Positions 27,908-37,321 of a stretch of 64,000 nucleotides of DNA are shown here, piece after piece. The position numbers and the translations under genes were made by a program. Under the pieces are notes generated by a model. That model saw nothing but the letters and a program-made list of their open reading frames with translations. It was not told where the DNA came from and ran no database searches. Origin of the DNA: Streptococcus xiaochunlingii (GTDB lineage: Bacteria > Bacillota > Bacilli > Lactobacillales > Streptococcaceae); assembly GCF_006385805.1 (NCBI RefSeq), contig NZ_VFSG01000002.1, forward strand, positions 62,001 through 126,000, read 5' to 3'. The first letter of the stretch is position 1, and the number at the start of each line of letters is the position of its first letter.

Positions 27908-27952
27908 AAATCCCCTGGGTGCCAACTGGTTCAGGCACTCAGGGGATTTTTT
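27908..27952. terminator. Bidirectional terminator
   Basis: AAATCCCCTG/CAGGGGATTT and GTGCC/GGCAC arms form a long hairpin with A-run and T-run flanks. It serves the small membrane gene (+) and the DUF1846 gene (-). Confidence 0.88.
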
Positions 27953-27992
27953 GTATATGGAGCTAGGACCAACGGTCTAGCCTTGCTTTTCT

Positions 27993-29477
27993 TTATTTGC
28001 GGTACAAGCGATCGTATTGGTAAACTGGATCCATGGTCACATGAATGCCCAGTTTGCGAAGAACGTTCTTATCTTCGTCTGTCAACATGACTGTTGAATG
28101 GGCTTCGCTCCCTTTCAATCGACCCAATTCTTGCATGGCAAGATTTGCCTCTGGATGGTTCATGGCGGTAATGGCGAGGGCGATGAGGATTTCATTTGAG
28201 TGGAGGCGAGGGTTGCGACTGCCCAAGTGGTTGATCTTCAAGCCTTGGATTGGTTTCACATATTCTGGCTCAATCAACTTGGTTTCTTTATCAATATGGG
28301 CCAATTTCTTGATGGCGTTGATGAGAACAGCTGCCGTTGGACCAAATAAGTCAGAAGTCTTACCTGTCACGGTTTCTCCGTTCGGCAATTCCAGGGCCAA
28401 GGCAGGTTCACCGGTTTCTTCCTCTTTTTGACGGGCAAGGACGGTGACTTGGCGGTCTTTTGGTGAAATGCCTAAGTCATTCATCAAGAGTTCAATTTTC
28501 TTAATAGCTCCGTTTCCGACACGCTCTGCTTTCACATCCAGAATGGTTTGGTAGTAACGGCGGATAATTTCTTGCTTAGAGGCTTCAATCGCTGCGTCAT
28601 TGTCCACGATGGCAAAGCCGACCATGTTCACACCCATATCTGTTGGGGAAGCGTAAGGAGATTCTCCGAGGATGCGTTCCAACATCCGCTTCAAGACAGG
28701 GAAGATTTCGATGTCTCGGTTGTAGTTGACCGTTGTTTCGCCATAGGTTTGGAGGTGGAATGGGTCAATCATATTGACGTCGTCAAGGTCTGCAGTAGCA
28801 GCTTCATAGGCTAAATTCACTGGGTGATGCAAAGGTAAGTTCCAAACTGGGAAGGTTTCAAATTTAGCATAACCAGATTTGATACCATTTAATTGGTCAT
28901 GGTACATGTTGGACATACAAGTCGCCAATTTACCAGAACCAGGACCAGGAGCTGTCACGACAACGAGATTACGGCTAGTTTGAATGTAGTCGTTTTTCCC
29001 CATTCCCTCAGGAGAAATGATGTGATCCATATCCGTTGGGTAGCCCTTGATTGGGTAGTGGAGGTAAGAGGCGATACCGTTCTTTTCCAACTGTTTGCGG
29101 AAAAGGTCTGCAGCTGGTTGACCAGCATACTGAGTGATGACGACAGAGCCCACATAGATGCCCAATTCGTTGAATTTATCGATCAAGCGGAAGACCTCTT
29201 GGTCGTAAGAGATTCCTAGGTCACCACGCGCTTTTGAATGCTCAATGTTATTGGCATTAATAGCAATCACAATCTCCACTTGGTCACGAAGTTCTTGGAG
29301 AAGCTTAATTTTGTTATCTGGTTCATAACCAGGAAGGACACGAGCTGCGTGGAAATCTTCCAACATTTTTCCTCCAAACTCTAGGTAGAGCTTGCCATCA
29401 AATTGGTTGATGCGCTCGAGGATGTGATCGCGTTGCAAATTCAAATACTTTTCGGAACTAAAAGCTTGTTTCTTCAT
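27993..29477 (-). CDS. DUF1846 family protein
   Basis: 494 aa, the normal length of this conserved Firmicute family. Contains a kinase-like/NTPase-like [21 protein letters not shown] segment and many invariant residues ([19 protein letters not shown]). The fold is known in the family but biochemical function is unresolved. Start ATG with GGAGG 6 bases upstream on the minus strand. A structured leader of about 100 bases lies between its TATAAT and the start. Confidence 0.93.
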   Translation of the reverse strand: MKKQAFSSEKYLNLQRDHILERINQFDGKLYLEFGGKMLEDFHAARVLPGYEPDNKIKLLQELRDQVEIVIAINANNIEHSKARGDLGISYDQEVFRLIDKFNELGIYVGSVVITQYAGQPAADLFRKQLEKNGIASYLHYPIKGYPTDMDHIISPEGMGKNDYIQTSRNLVVVTAPGPGSGKLATCMSNMYHDQLNGIKSGYAKFETFPVWNLPLHHPVNLAYEAATADLDDVNMIDPFHLQTYGETTVNYNRDIEIFPVLKRMLERILGESPYASPTDMGVNMVGFAIVDNDAAIEASKQEIIRRYYQTILDVKAERVGNGAIKKIELLMNDLGISPKDRQVTVLARQKEEETGEPALALELPNGETVTGKTSDLFGPTAAVLINAIKKLAHIDKETKLIEPEYVKPIQGLKINHLGSRNPRLHSNEILIALAITAMNHPEANLAMQELGRLKGSEAHSTVMLTDEDKNVLRKLGIHVTMDPVYQYDRLYRK

Positions 29478-29590
29478 TTAAACCTCCAATAAAGAAGCGA
29501 GGGTGATCTTTAGCGGTGCTCCGCCTTTCACATTGGGGAAAGGGGAGTGCAAAAGAACACCCGTTGCAATATTCATTCAGTATTATATCA
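29478..29590 (-). promoter_or_regulatory. Promoter and folded leader of the DUF1846 gene
   Basis: Minus-strand TATAAT at about 29582-29587 is followed by a leader with nested pairing: GGGTG with CACCC, GTGA with TCAC, and GCGG with CCGC. No riboswitch class recognised. Confidence 0.45.
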
Positions 29591-29617
29591 AAAAAACCCC
29601 AAAATGGGGGTTTAAAA
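29590..29617 (-). terminator. pepA terminator
   Basis: Minus strand AAACCCCCATTTTGGGGTTTTTTT; very close to the DUF1846 promoter. Confidence 0.82.
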
Positions 29618-29636
29618 CAATTATTTTGGAAAAATA

Positions 29637-30701
29637 TTAATAATTCTTAATTAAATCAACGGTTGAACGATCCAATTTTTTGACCAAGGCTTGAAGGAAG
29701 GCTTGGGCTTGAAGGAAGTCATCCATAGCGTAGAGGGTTTGGTGGGAGTGGATGTAGCGTGCGCAGACTCCGATGGTAGTAGATGGCACACCACCACTTC
29801 GTAAGTGGGCTACTCCAGCATCCGTTCCGCCTTTTCCACAGTAGTATTGGTACTTGATGCCGGCTTCTTCAGTGGTGGTGAGGAGGAAGTCCTTCATATT
29901 TGGCAACATGAGGTGACCTGGATCAAAGAAGCGAAGGAGGATTCCCTCACCGATAGCTCCTTGGCCCCCGTAGACATCTGCAGCGGGAGAGCAGTCAACA
30001 GCTAGGAAGATTTCTGGATCAAACTTGGTCACAGAAGTCCCAGCACCGCGCAGTCCGACTTCTTCTTGGACAGTTGCTCCGACATAGAGTTCGTTTGCTA
30101 GGGCTTGTCCAGAGAGGGCTTGTGCCAATTCGCTGACCATCAAGACTCCATAACGGTTGTCCCAAGCTTTGGAGATGATGTTTTTCTGATTGGCCGTTAA
30201 GATTGCAGTGCTTTCAGGGACCAAGGTGTCACCTGGACGGATCCCAAAGCTCTCGGCTTCTTCTTTGTTGGCAAAGCCACCATCAAAGACAATATCCCCG
30301 ATTGCTGGAAGGGCAGGAGCGTTTGCGCCCCGTGTCAAATGCGGAGGAACAGATCCAGAAATGACAGGGTAGGAATGGCCATCGCGGGTCAAAAGGGTGA
30401 AACGTTGGCTGCTAACCACCATAGGGTTCCAACCACCGATTTCCACCACGCGGAAGGTGCCGTCTGCCTTGATCTCACTGATCATAAAGCCAACTTCATC
30501 CATATGGCCTGCGACCATGATGCGAGGAGCATCAGCCGCTTCTGAGTGGCGTACCCCAAAAATACTTCCCAAGCCGTCTGTGACCACTTCATCCACATGT
30601 GGAGTGATCTGTTTACGTAGATAATCGCGAACAGGCGCTTCGTGGCCAGAGATGGCAGGAAGTTCTGTTACTTCTTTGATTTTAGAAAATAAATCAGTCA
30701 T
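29637..30701 (-). CDS. pepA: Glutamyl aminopeptidase PepA (M42 family)
   Basis: 354 aa. Metal and catalytic motifs of M42 peptidases are present: VAGHMDEVGFM, KAWDNRYG, TVQEEVGLRGAG, DCSPAADVYG, GKGGTDAGVAH and CARYIHSHQTLY. Removes N-terminal Glu/Asp from peptides in the cytoplasm; forms large oligomers. Confidence 0.96.
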   Translation of the reverse strand: MTDLFSKIKEVTELPAISGHEAPVRDYLRKQITPHVDEVVTDGLGSIFGVRHSEAADAPRIMVAGHMDEVGFMISEIKADGTFRVVEIGGWNPMVVSSQRFTLLTRDGHSYPVISGSVPPHLTRGANAPALPAIGDIVFDGGFANKEEAESFGIRPGDTLVPESTAILTANQKNIISKAWDNRYGVLMVSELAQALSGQALANELYVGATVQEEVGLRGAGTSVTKFDPEIFLAVDCSPAADVYGGQGAIGEGILLRFFDPGHLMLPNMKDFLLTTTEEAGIKYQYYCGKGGTDAGVAHLRSGGVPSTTIGVCARYIHSHQTLYAMDDFLQAQAFLQALVKKLDRSTVDLIKNY

Positions 30702-30847
30702 AAGTTACCTTCTTTCTGATTTTTATTTTATCACTTTTTTAGTCGAGATGGTAGTGACAGTTGACGGGAATGAGAGCAAATCGTCATAATGGGGAGATCT
30801 ATTCTCCTTCGTTGTCCCAGCTTGTATTTTGTGTTACAATATGAGGT

Positions 30848-31138
30848 ATGAAAGCTAAAAAAATCATTTTATCCAGCCTTGCAGCAGCTAGTGCAAGTGC
30901 TCTTGCCCTTGGGGCCTATAAAATTGCCAAAGATCAAAAACGTCTGCGGACGCAAGAAGAGTTAGTCGCAGAAGTCCGTGAGCAAATGGAGAATATGGGG
31001 AAGATTGCGACCCTTTATGTGGAACTCTATGAATCAAACGAAGAGCGTCTGGTAGGAGGGCTCATTTTTGAAGATGAGCGCCACTATCGCTTTGTCTATG
31101 AAGAGGGCCTCCTTCACTATGAAGAGGAAAAACTATGA
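30848..31138 (+). CDS. DUF4651 family protein
   Basis: 96 aa with one N-terminal hydrophobic segment (ILSSLAAASASALALGAYKIA) and a soluble acidic domain ending YEEGLLHYEEEKL. Always found next to the thioredoxin-like gene in streptococci; its stop overlaps the next ATG (4 bases). TACAAT at 30834-30839 is the likely -10, so its leader is very short. Confidence 0.85.
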   Translation: MKAKKIILSSLAAASASALALGAYKIAKDQKRLRTQEELVAEVREQMENMGKIATLYVELYESNEERLVGGLIFEDERHYRFVYEEGLLHYEEEKL

Positions 31139-31452
31139 TCATTCCACAGTCTTTAGAGGAGTTAGCTAGCTACGTCGAGCAAGAAGGAAAGAAGGTTTTC
31201 TTCTTTTCAGCGGATTGGTGTGGCGATTGTCGGTATATCCAGCCCTTTTTGCCAGAGATTGAAGCGGAAAACCCTGAATTTACCTTCATTTTGGTCGACA
31301 GAGACCAGTATCTAGATCTGGCTAAGCTTTGGGATATCTATGGTATTCCGAGTTTGGTGGTCCTAGACGGGGATCGGGAACTGGGGCGTTTCGTCAATCG
31401 TGATCGCAAAACCAAGGCTCAGATTTCAGAATTTTTAGCAGGATTGAAGTAG
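31135..31452 (+). CDS. Thioredoxin-like protein
   Basis: 105 aa. Active-site WCGDC (residues 28-32) and a cis-Pro in IYGIPSLVV. CGDC differs from the classic CGPC, so it is a thioredoxin-family member rather than the main TrxA. No signal peptide: cytoplasmic. Confidence 0.92.
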   Translation: MIIPQSLEELASYVEQEGKKVFFFSADWCGDCRYIQPFLPEIEAENPEFTFILVDRDQYLDLAKLWDIYGIPSLVVLDGDRELGRFVNRDRKTKAQISEFLAGLK

Positions 31453-31466
31453 GAGAAAGAGAAAGA

Positions 31467-32093
31467 ATGATTGTAACCTATAATAAAGAACAAGTCGTCG
31501 ACGTCTTAATGATTACCTTGAAAAACAGTGGGGATGCCAAGTTAGCAGTAGATCGTAAAGGCAAAGTAGCCCGTGTCTACCGTGAAGACAAGCAAGAAAC
31601 CGTAGCCTGGAATATTTTTGAGGCTTCGACCTTCTTTGCCCTTGAAGGCAAGGGGCAAATTTTCTTGAGTGATGAGCAGGTTGCACGCCTCAATCAAGAA
31701 TTACAGGATGAAGGATTTGCAGAGGTCTTGGTCAATGACAAGGAGCCTAAGTTTGTCGTGGGGCAAATTGTGGAAATGGTGGCTCATCCAGATAGTGACC
31801 ACCTCAACATCTGCCAAGTGGCTGTCGGATCAGACAAGACAGTTCAAATCGTAGCAGGTGCGCCAAATGCGCGTGAAGGTCTCAAGACGATTGTGGCTCT
31901 TCCAGGTGCCATGATGCCAGATGGCAGCTTGATTTTCCCAGGAGCCCTTCGTGGAGAAAAGAGCTTTGGCATGATGTGTAGTCCACGCGAATTGCACTTG
32001 CCAAATGCTCCACAAAAACGTGGGATTATCGAATTGCAAGATACAGAAGAGGTGGGAACTCCATTTGATCCCGCCCGTCACTGGCAAGGATAA
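31467..32093 (+). CDS. ytpR: YtpR-family tRNA-binding protein
   Basis: 208 aa. N-terminal DUF4479 region, then a tRNA-binding OB fold at about 95-205 (VGQIVEMVAHPDSDHLNICQVAVG, VAGAPNAREGLKTIVALPGAMMPDG, GMMCSPRELHL) like the EMAPII/Phe-RS beta N-terminus. Probably cotranscribed with the two genes before it. Confidence 0.92.
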   Translation: MIVTYNKEQVVDVLMITLKNSGDAKLAVDRKGKVARVYREDKQETVAWNIFEASTFFALEGKGQIFLSDEQVARLNQELQDEGFAEVLVNDKEPKFVVGQIVEMVAHPDSDHLNICQVAVGSDKTVQIVAGAPNAREGLKTIVALPGAMMPDGSLIFPGALRGEKSFGMMCSPRELHLPNAPQKRGIIELQDTEEVGTPFDPARHWQG

Positions 32094-32275
32094 GAGAGTG
32101 GGACAGAAATCGGTAATTCGTTAGAATTCGATTTCGTCGTCCCACCTCCGCACAGTTGAGTAGGGCTGTAAAAGCTGATGAAATCAGCGTAGTAGAGCCC
32201 ACTCAACCACTGCGCCTTGCTCGACAATCCAAAAACAATTGAGAGGCTAGGACTTTTGTCCCATCCTCTTTTTTA
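32094..32275 (+). repeat. Three-hairpin intergenic repeat, copy 1
   Basis: Nearly identical to 48835-49014. First hairpin GTGGGAC/GTCCCAC with inner GAAATCG/CGATTTC; second GTTGAGT-A-GGGCT/AGCCC-ACTCAAC enclosing GCTGAT/ATCAGC; third GAGG..GGAC/GTCC..CCTC followed by a T-run. It begins directly at the ytpR stop and acts at least as a terminator. Confidence 0.88.
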
Positions 32276-32302
32276 TTTTCTTTCTCCAAATGGCTAAAAA
32301 AC

Positions 32303-32310
32303 TACGAATT
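32303..32310 (+). promoter_or_regulatory. cin-box (ComX/SigX promoter) for ssbB
   Basis: TACGAATT, one base from the TACGAATA consensus, placed 22 bases before the ssbB start as expected for a late competence gene. No sigma-70 -35 is visible. Confidence 0.8.
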
Positions 32311-32331
32311 ATATAAGTAGGAGGAAGAAAT

Positions 32332-32727
32332 ATGTACAATAAAGTAATTTTAATCGGGCGCCTTGTGGCTGACCCCGAGCTTCATAAGACCAGTACGGAC
32401 AAGTCCGTTGCGCGTGCGACCCTGGCTGTCAATCGGCGTTACAAGGATCAAAATGGCGAACGGGAGGCGGACTTTATCACCCTAGTGGTCTGGGGGAAAT
32501 TGGCAGAGACCCTTGTCTCCTACGCCAACAAAGGGAGCTTGCTCTCTGTGGATGGGGAGCTTCGAACCAGACGCTATGAGAAGAACGGGGCGACCCAATA
32601 TGTGACAGAGGTACTCTGTCAAGGCTTCCAGCTCTTAGAAAGTCGTGCTCAACGAGCGATGCGGGCCAATGGAGCAGGAGGAGATCTAGCGGATCTCATC
32701 CTGGAAGAGGAAGAGCTCCCCTTTTAA
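32332..32727 (+). CDS. ssbB: Competence-type single-stranded DNA-binding protein
   Basis: 131 aa, the length of SsbB/CilA of pneumococcus rather than the longer essential SSB. OB-fold start MYNKVILIGRLVADPELH and the short C-terminal acidic tip ILEEEELPF that binds partner proteins. Stores incoming single strands during transformation. Sits upstream of the lev-groESL region. Confidence 0.92.
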   Translation: MYNKVILIGRLVADPELHKTSTDKSVARATLAVNRRYKDQNGEREADFITLVVWGKLAETLVSYANKGSLLSVDGELRTRRYEKNGATQYVTEVLCQGFQLLESRAQRAMRANGAGGDLADLILEEEELPF

Positions 32728-32735
32728 CAGAAGAG

Positions 32736-32768
32736 AACGGTGCAGCTGGTCAGCTGTGTCGTTTTTTC
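32736..32768 (+). terminator. ssbB terminator
   Basis: ACG..CGT and CAGCTG/CAGCTG pairing followed by TTTTTTC. Confidence 0.75.
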
Positions 32769-32948
32769 TTTTTCGAAACTTCTCACGGAAGTTGCAGGGG
32801 TAAGTCATCATATGGATTTATGAGTAAAACGCATTCATTTCCTAAAGACCTTCAAGCTCTTGATAAAAAATGATATAATACAAGGTATTAAATACGAACA
32901 AAAAATCTTTATATAGTAAAATGGTTCGTTCTTTTAAGAGGAGAAGAG

Positions 32949-33935
32949 ATGGGGTTAGAAGAGGAAGCTGTTCAAAAGAAACACAATCGAGTGATGATCT
33001 ATACGATATTTTGGAGCCTGGTTTTTGTGGTAGTGGTCATCTATTTGAATGCTAGCCAACTAAAACCGGTAAAAGGGCAGATGCGGATTGGTGTGACCTA
33101 CATGACCATGAACAATGAATTCTACCAAACACTGAATGCAGAGATTGAACGAGTGGCTGACGAAAAAGGGGATTTGCTTCTAGTTCGTAATCCAGAATTG
33201 GACGAGGAAAAACAAAGTCAGCAAATAGATTATTTTCGTCAACAAAAGGTCAATGTGATTGTAATTAACCCCGTCAAAGGAGATAGCCCTAAAATCATTG
33301 CTTCCCTGAAGCGAGCTCGAGAGGCAGGGATTAAAATCATTGCAGTGGATAGTCAGCTCAGCCATTTCACGGTGGATGCCAGTGTGGTGTCTGATAATTA
33401 CCAAGCCGGGGTCTTGGTCGCCCAGCGCCTGATGAAGCAGAAAAATGAGGCGAAGATCCTACTCTTAGAGCATAAGGGGACGGTATCGGCAGAGCAACGG
33501 ATCCAAGGATTCTTAGATACCATCCAGTCGAAGCCTGCCTATCAGGTCGTTGGGAGAGAAGAGACCCGTGGTCAAACGGAATTGGCCTTACCGGCTGTTT
33601 CCCAGGTCATTCAGGATGGTCTGGTATTTGATACTGTAGTGGCCTTAAATGATCGGGCAGCTATCGGAGCCCTAGCGGCCATCAAGGAAAACCAATTAGC
33701 TCAGCCGATTTCTATCTATGGAATCGATGGCTCTCCGGATATGAAGGTCTTACTCTCGACGACGGATGATATCGAAGGGACGGTTGCCCAATCTCCTCTT
33801 AAAATGGGGAGACAGGTGATGCAAGTGATTGAATGCATGAGGACAGGTAAATCCTACAAGGAACAATATAAGATTTCAGTAGAGATGATTGATAAGGATA
33901 ATGTTGACCACTATGATGTCAACGGGTGGCAGTAA
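32949..33935 (+). CDS. Membrane-anchored sugar-binding protein of the Lev sensing system
   Basis: 328 aa. One uncleaved N-terminal span (about 15-33, no lipobox) followed by a periplasmic-binding-protein type 1 fold (IGVTYMTMNNEFYQTLNAEIE, NVIVINPVKGDSPK, VVSDNYQAGVLVAQ, IYGIDGSPD). This is ribose-binding-like but tethered outside the membrane. With the kinase, regulator and second binding protein it matches the S. mutans levQRST cluster, which also follows ssb. I believe this is the LevT-type member but am not certain of Q versus T. Overlaps levS by one base. Confidence 0.88.
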   Translation: MGLEEEAVQKKHNRVMIYTIFWSLVFVVVVIYLNASQLKPVKGQMRIGVTYMTMNNEFYQTLNAEIERVADEKGDLLLVRNPELDEEKQSQQIDYFRQQKVNVIVINPVKGDSPKIIASLKRAREAGIKIIAVDSQLSHFTVDASVVSDNYQAGVLVAQRLMKQKNEAKILLLEHKGTVSAEQRIQGFLDTIQSKPAYQVVGREETRGQTELALPAVSQVIQDGLVFDTVVALNDRAAIGALAAIKENQLAQPISIYGIDGSPDMKVLLSTTDDIEGTVAQSPLKMGRQVMQVIECMRTGKSYKEQYKISVEMIDKDNVDHYDVNGWQ

Positions 33936-35254
33936 TGGCCAAACTTCGTGGCATTCGTTATAGTTTGATTTTATTAAAAATCATTAATTTTATCGCCATC
34001 TTGTTTAGCAGTTCCCTCTACTTGCATGCGACCAATTACATCATTGCCAAGGGGCAAGGCTATCAATTATTGGAACAATTAAGAGAAATACCAAGTTCCC
34101 CCGCTCAGAACTTTTGGATCTCCATCCTCCTCTTTGGAGGGATTCTTCTCATTACCTTTTATCGGATGCGCCCAGGGACACAGGAGTGGTCGGTTTTTGA
34201 CAAGTGGAATATCCTAGAAATATTACTGATGTTAGGCGTCATGATGTCCCTCAGCTTCTCCTACAATGGAATCATCCTTTTGGTATTTGCTGATATCTTT
34301 TATGGTTCTAAAGAGTTTAGTAGTTCCAAGGACAGGCGCTACTGGTTTGCCTTTATCCTTCTGAGTTTCATAGTCCTCCTTGTGACCAACTATGACATCC
34401 TCTCTCTCGTCGTGCAGTTGCCGTCGCTAGATACCTATATCGCCTTCTATCCTTCATCGATTCGGATGCTCATCCTATTCGCTAAAAATGCGCTAGCTTC
34501 CTTGAATATGGTTGTCTTTATTATTTCTCTTCTCTTTTACATTTTATCGGTAGTAGCAGAGCACCATCGAATCGAAAAAGAGTTAGAAATGGTATCGCAA
34601 GTCAATACGGAATTAAATAGTTACATGGCCCTTTCGGAAAAGATTGCGGAGGACCGGGAGCGCAAGCGGATCGCACGGGAGATTCACGACACTCTGGGCC
34701 ATGCCTTGACGGGCATTTCTGCAGGGATTGATGCGGTTGGTGTTCTGATTGATATTGATCCTGGTCGCGCCAAGACCCAGTTGCAATCGGTCTCTACGGT
34801 GGTACGAGATGGAATCAAGGACGTCCGGGGCTCTTTGAACAAGCTGCGGCCAGGTGCCCTGGAGGATCATACCTTGAGGGATGCAGTTTTGAAATTGGTT
34901 CACGAATACCAAGCCATTTCCCACCTACAAGTCGAGCTGACCTATGACTGGGATGAGGTGGATCTAGATGTCATGGTGGAGGATACTGTCTTTCGAGTGA
35001 TTCAGGAGTCCATGACCAATTCTGTCCGCCACGGTCATGCCAGCCACATGCAGATTTCCTTTTTGGTGGAAGATGCCTATGTCATGATTCTCCAAGATAA
35101 TGGGGTCGGTTTTGACCAACTGCAGGTCGGCTACGGCTTGAAGCAAATGCGAGAGCGGGTCTCTATCTTGGGAGGAAGGGTCGAATTTGCCAATCGAAAT
35201 GGCTTTTATACACGAATTGAATTGCCCAAAGAAAAAGGAGGAAAGGTTTTATGA
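33935..35254 (+). CDS. levS: Sensor histidine kinase LevS-type
   Basis: 439 aa from ATG 33935 (TAATG overlap with the upstream stop). Six or so membrane helices in the first 210 residues without a large external domain, so the binding proteins probably do the sensing. HisKA_3 phospho-acceptor REIHDTLGHALTG and HATPase motifs ESMTNSVRHGHA, DNGVGF and GYGLKQMRERV. Stop overlaps levR (ATGA). Confidence 0.9.
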   Translation: MAKLRGIRYSLILLKIINFIAILFSSSLYLHATNYIIAKGQGYQLLEQLREIPSSPAQNFWISILLFGGILLITFYRMRPGTQEWSVFDKWNILEILLMLGVMMSLSFSYNGIILLVFADIFYGSKEFSSSKDRRYWFAFILLSFIVLLVTNYDILSLVVQLPSLDTYIAFYPSSIRMLILFAKNALASLNMVVFIISLLFYILSVVAEHHRIEKELEMVSQVNTELNSYMALSEKIAEDRERKRIAREIHDTLGHALTGISAGIDAVGVLIDIDPGRAKTQLQSVSTVVRDGIKDVRGSLNKLRPGALEDHTLRDAVLKLVHEYQAISHLQVELTYDWDEVDLDVMVEDTVFRVIQESMTNSVRHGHASHMQISFLVEDAYVMILQDNGVGFDQLQVGYGLKQMRERVSILGGRVEFANRNGFYTRIELPKEKGGKVL

Positions 35255-35937
35255 TTAAAGTAATGATTGCGGATGACCAAGCGCTGATTCGCGAGTCGCT
35301 CCAAATTATTTTATCTGCTCATCAAGATATTCAGGTGACTTCTGTGGTAGCAGACGGCCACGAGGTGCTAGAGCGAATCCCCCAAGATCGACCAGATGTC
35401 GTACTGATGGATATTCGTATGCCCAAGATGGATGGCGTGATGGCGACAAAAGAAGTCAAGGAACGCTTCCCAGAGGTGAAAATCATCATTCTAACCACCT
35501 TCGACGATGATGATTTCATCTTTCGGGCTCTGAAATATGGAGCCTCAGGGTATTTGCTCAAAGGGGCTTCCACAGAGGAGCTCTGCCAAGCCATCCAAAT
35601 TGTCTACCATGGGGGAGCCATGATTAACCCCAATATTGCCAGCAAGGTTTTTCAGATTTTTTCTCAGATGGCTCAGAGCAATTACACAATCTCCGTCTCT
35701 GAAGAATATGTGAGCGACTTATCCCTGACTGAATGGCGCATCATCCAGCAGATTGGTTTCGGAGAGTCTAATAAGGAAATTGCAGCCAAATTGTTCCTGT
35801 CTGAGGGAACCATTCGGAATTACCTGTCCACTATTTTGTCTAAGTTGAACCTGCGGGATCGGACCCAGTTAGCTATCTGGGCTGTTCAAAAAGGGGTGAC
35901 CACTAAGGATTTTGGAACAGAAAGTGATGGCCGATGA
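35251..35937 (+). CDS. levR: Response regulator LevR-type (NarL family)
   Basis: 228 aa. Receiver with DD (9-10), phospho-Asp in VVLMDIRMPKMDG and Lys in YLLKGAS. C-terminal LuxR-type helix-turn-helix (LTEWRIIQQIGFGESNKEIA). This kind of regulator binds 7-bp half-sites in pairs, which fits the operator ladder before levD. Overlaps both neighbours by 4 bases. Confidence 0.92.
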   Translation: MIKVMIADDQALIRESLQIILSAHQDIQVTSVVADGHEVLERIPQDRPDVVLMDIRMPKMDGVMATKEVKERFPEVKIIILTTFDDDDFIFRALKYGASGYLLKGASTEELCQAIQIVYHGGAMINPNIASKVFQIFSQMAQSNYTISVSEEYVSDLSLTEWRIIQQIGFGESNKEIAAKLFLSEGTIRNYLSTILSKLNLRDRTQLAIWAVQKGVTTKDFGTESDGR

Positions 35938-37241
35938 AGAAAAAAGGTAAGATGCAAGGCGCCAGATTGTTTCTTGGGATCTTCTTACTCTTTCTGCTTG
36001 CTGGAGGGATTTGGTGGCAGCAACAGCCTAGGATTGTCCGCTTGGGGGTCTACGCAGGCTCTAGTTGGTATGTGCCCACCCAAACAGAAGAAAAAGTCTT
36101 GGACCAAGCGATTGCTCGTTTCGAAAAAACGCATCCAGGGGTAAAGATTGTCTATGAAAGCGGGATTCCGAAGAATCGATATGCGAGCTGGTTAGCCAAT
36201 CAGATCCTCCATGGGCAGGAGCCCGATCTCTATATGGTATCCAGTACAGAGTTACCAGTGTTAGCAGCGCGTGGGGCAGTAGAAGATTTGACTCCCTTGA
36301 TGGGTAAACAGGTCGATCCTTCTCATTTTTATCCAGTCGCCCTAGAAGCAGGCAAGTACAAGAATCGTCAATATGCTCTTCCTTTCGAGAGCAATCCCGT
36401 TTTGATGTGTGTCAATAAGGATTTATTGGAAAAGGAAGGGATTGCTATTCCAAAAGAGGGGTGGACCTTGGAGGAATTTTATACGATTTGTCAAAAGGTG
36501 ACCAGGGATACAGATGGAGATGGCGAGCTGGATCAGTTTGGAAGTACAGATTATACCTGGCGGGAGGCTTTGGCAGCCCATGGGGGCCAGCTTTTCCGTC
36601 AGGACAGCATTAATCTGACGAGTAAAGAAATGAAGCGCTCGCTTTATTTTATCGAAAAACTTGAAGCCCTTCACGGGAACTTCAATGTCACTTCTAAGGA
36701 TTTTGATGAAGGCAAGGTCGCTTTTTATCCGATGACCTTGGCCCAGTACCGAACTTATAAACCTTATCCCTATCATGTGGCCAAGTATTCAAATTTCACT
36801 TGGACCTGTATCCCTATGCCAGGGGCTTCTGGCTCGACTCCGTCAACCTTAGTGGATACATCCCTGTTTGCTCTGTCTTCTCGGGCCAGTGCGAGCAAGG
36901 AGGCCAAGGAATTCATGGAATTTTTGACCCAGGACCAGCAGGTCCAGCAGGAACTCTTTCGGCAGTCGCAGGGGACCTCTGTCCTCCCTTCGGTGGTCAA
37001 TAGTTCGGAAAGTCGGGACCTTCTTAAAGCGGATGATTTCGGGGTTGATTCCTTGACGAATCGGACCCTGGACCAGATTATGAAAAAGGCTGTCCTAAGT
37101 ACTCCTGGCAACCTACCCGATGATATCTGGGATCGATTGGATTATTTGATTCATAATGCTCTAAAAGCAAAGGATATTGATAATCAATTGCCTCAAATTC
37201 AAAAGATTATTGAGGAAATGCTTCGGGAGAAGTTTCGCTAA
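35934..37241 (+). CDS. Second membrane-anchored solute-binding protein of the Lev system
   Basis: 435 aa. Single N-terminal span (about 10-28) with no lipobox Cys, then a family-1 extracellular solute-binding (MalE-like) fold: AIARFEKTHPGVKIVYESG, QILHGQEPDLYMVSSTELP, YALPFESNPVLMCVNKDLL and SREAKEFMEFLTQ-like C-lobe. No ABC permease is nearby, so it is a sensor subunit rather than a transporter part (LevQ-type by my reading). Confidence 0.87.
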   Translation: MKKKGKMQGARLFLGIFLLFLLAGGIWWQQQPRIVRLGVYAGSSWYVPTQTEEKVLDQAIARFEKTHPGVKIVYESGIPKNRYASWLANQILHGQEPDLYMVSSTELPVLAARGAVEDLTPLMGKQVDPSHFYPVALEAGKYKNRQYALPFESNPVLMCVNKDLLEKEGIAIPKEGWTLEEFYTICQKVTRDTDGDGELDQFGSTDYTWREALAAHGGQLFRQDSINLTSKEMKRSLYFIEKLEALHGNFNVTSKDFDEGKVAFYPMTLAQYRTYKPYPYHVAKYSNFTWTCIPMPGASGSTPSTLVDTSLFALSSRASASKEAKEFMEFLTQDQQVQQELFRQSQGTSVLPSVVNSSESRDLLKADDFGVDSLTNRTLDQIMKKAVLSTPGNLPDDIWDRLDYLIHNALKAKDIDNQLPQIQKIIEEMLREKFR

Positions 37242-37256
37242 GAGCAACTAGGCATC

Positions 37257-37319
37257 TGTCAAGTGACAGATGTCATTTTTTTATTGACAGATGTCAACTT
37301 TTCTTTGTGACAAATGACA
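37257..37319 (+). promoter_or_regulatory. Ladder of TGACA/TGTCA half-sites upstream of levD (predicted LevR operator)
   Basis: Seven half-sites start at 37257, 37264, 37271, 37285, 37292, 37308 and 37315, mostly 7 bp apart or a multiple, alternating TGTCA and TGACA. The last one ends next to where a -35 would be. Confidence 0.75.
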
Positions 37320-37321
37320 AT

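Noticed and set aside
32887..32896. TACGAACA upstream of the lev sensing genes as a second cin-box
   Set aside because: It differs from the consensus in the second-last base and lies near ordinary -10 signals; a palindromic AAcGAAC/GTTCGTT explanation is as likely.
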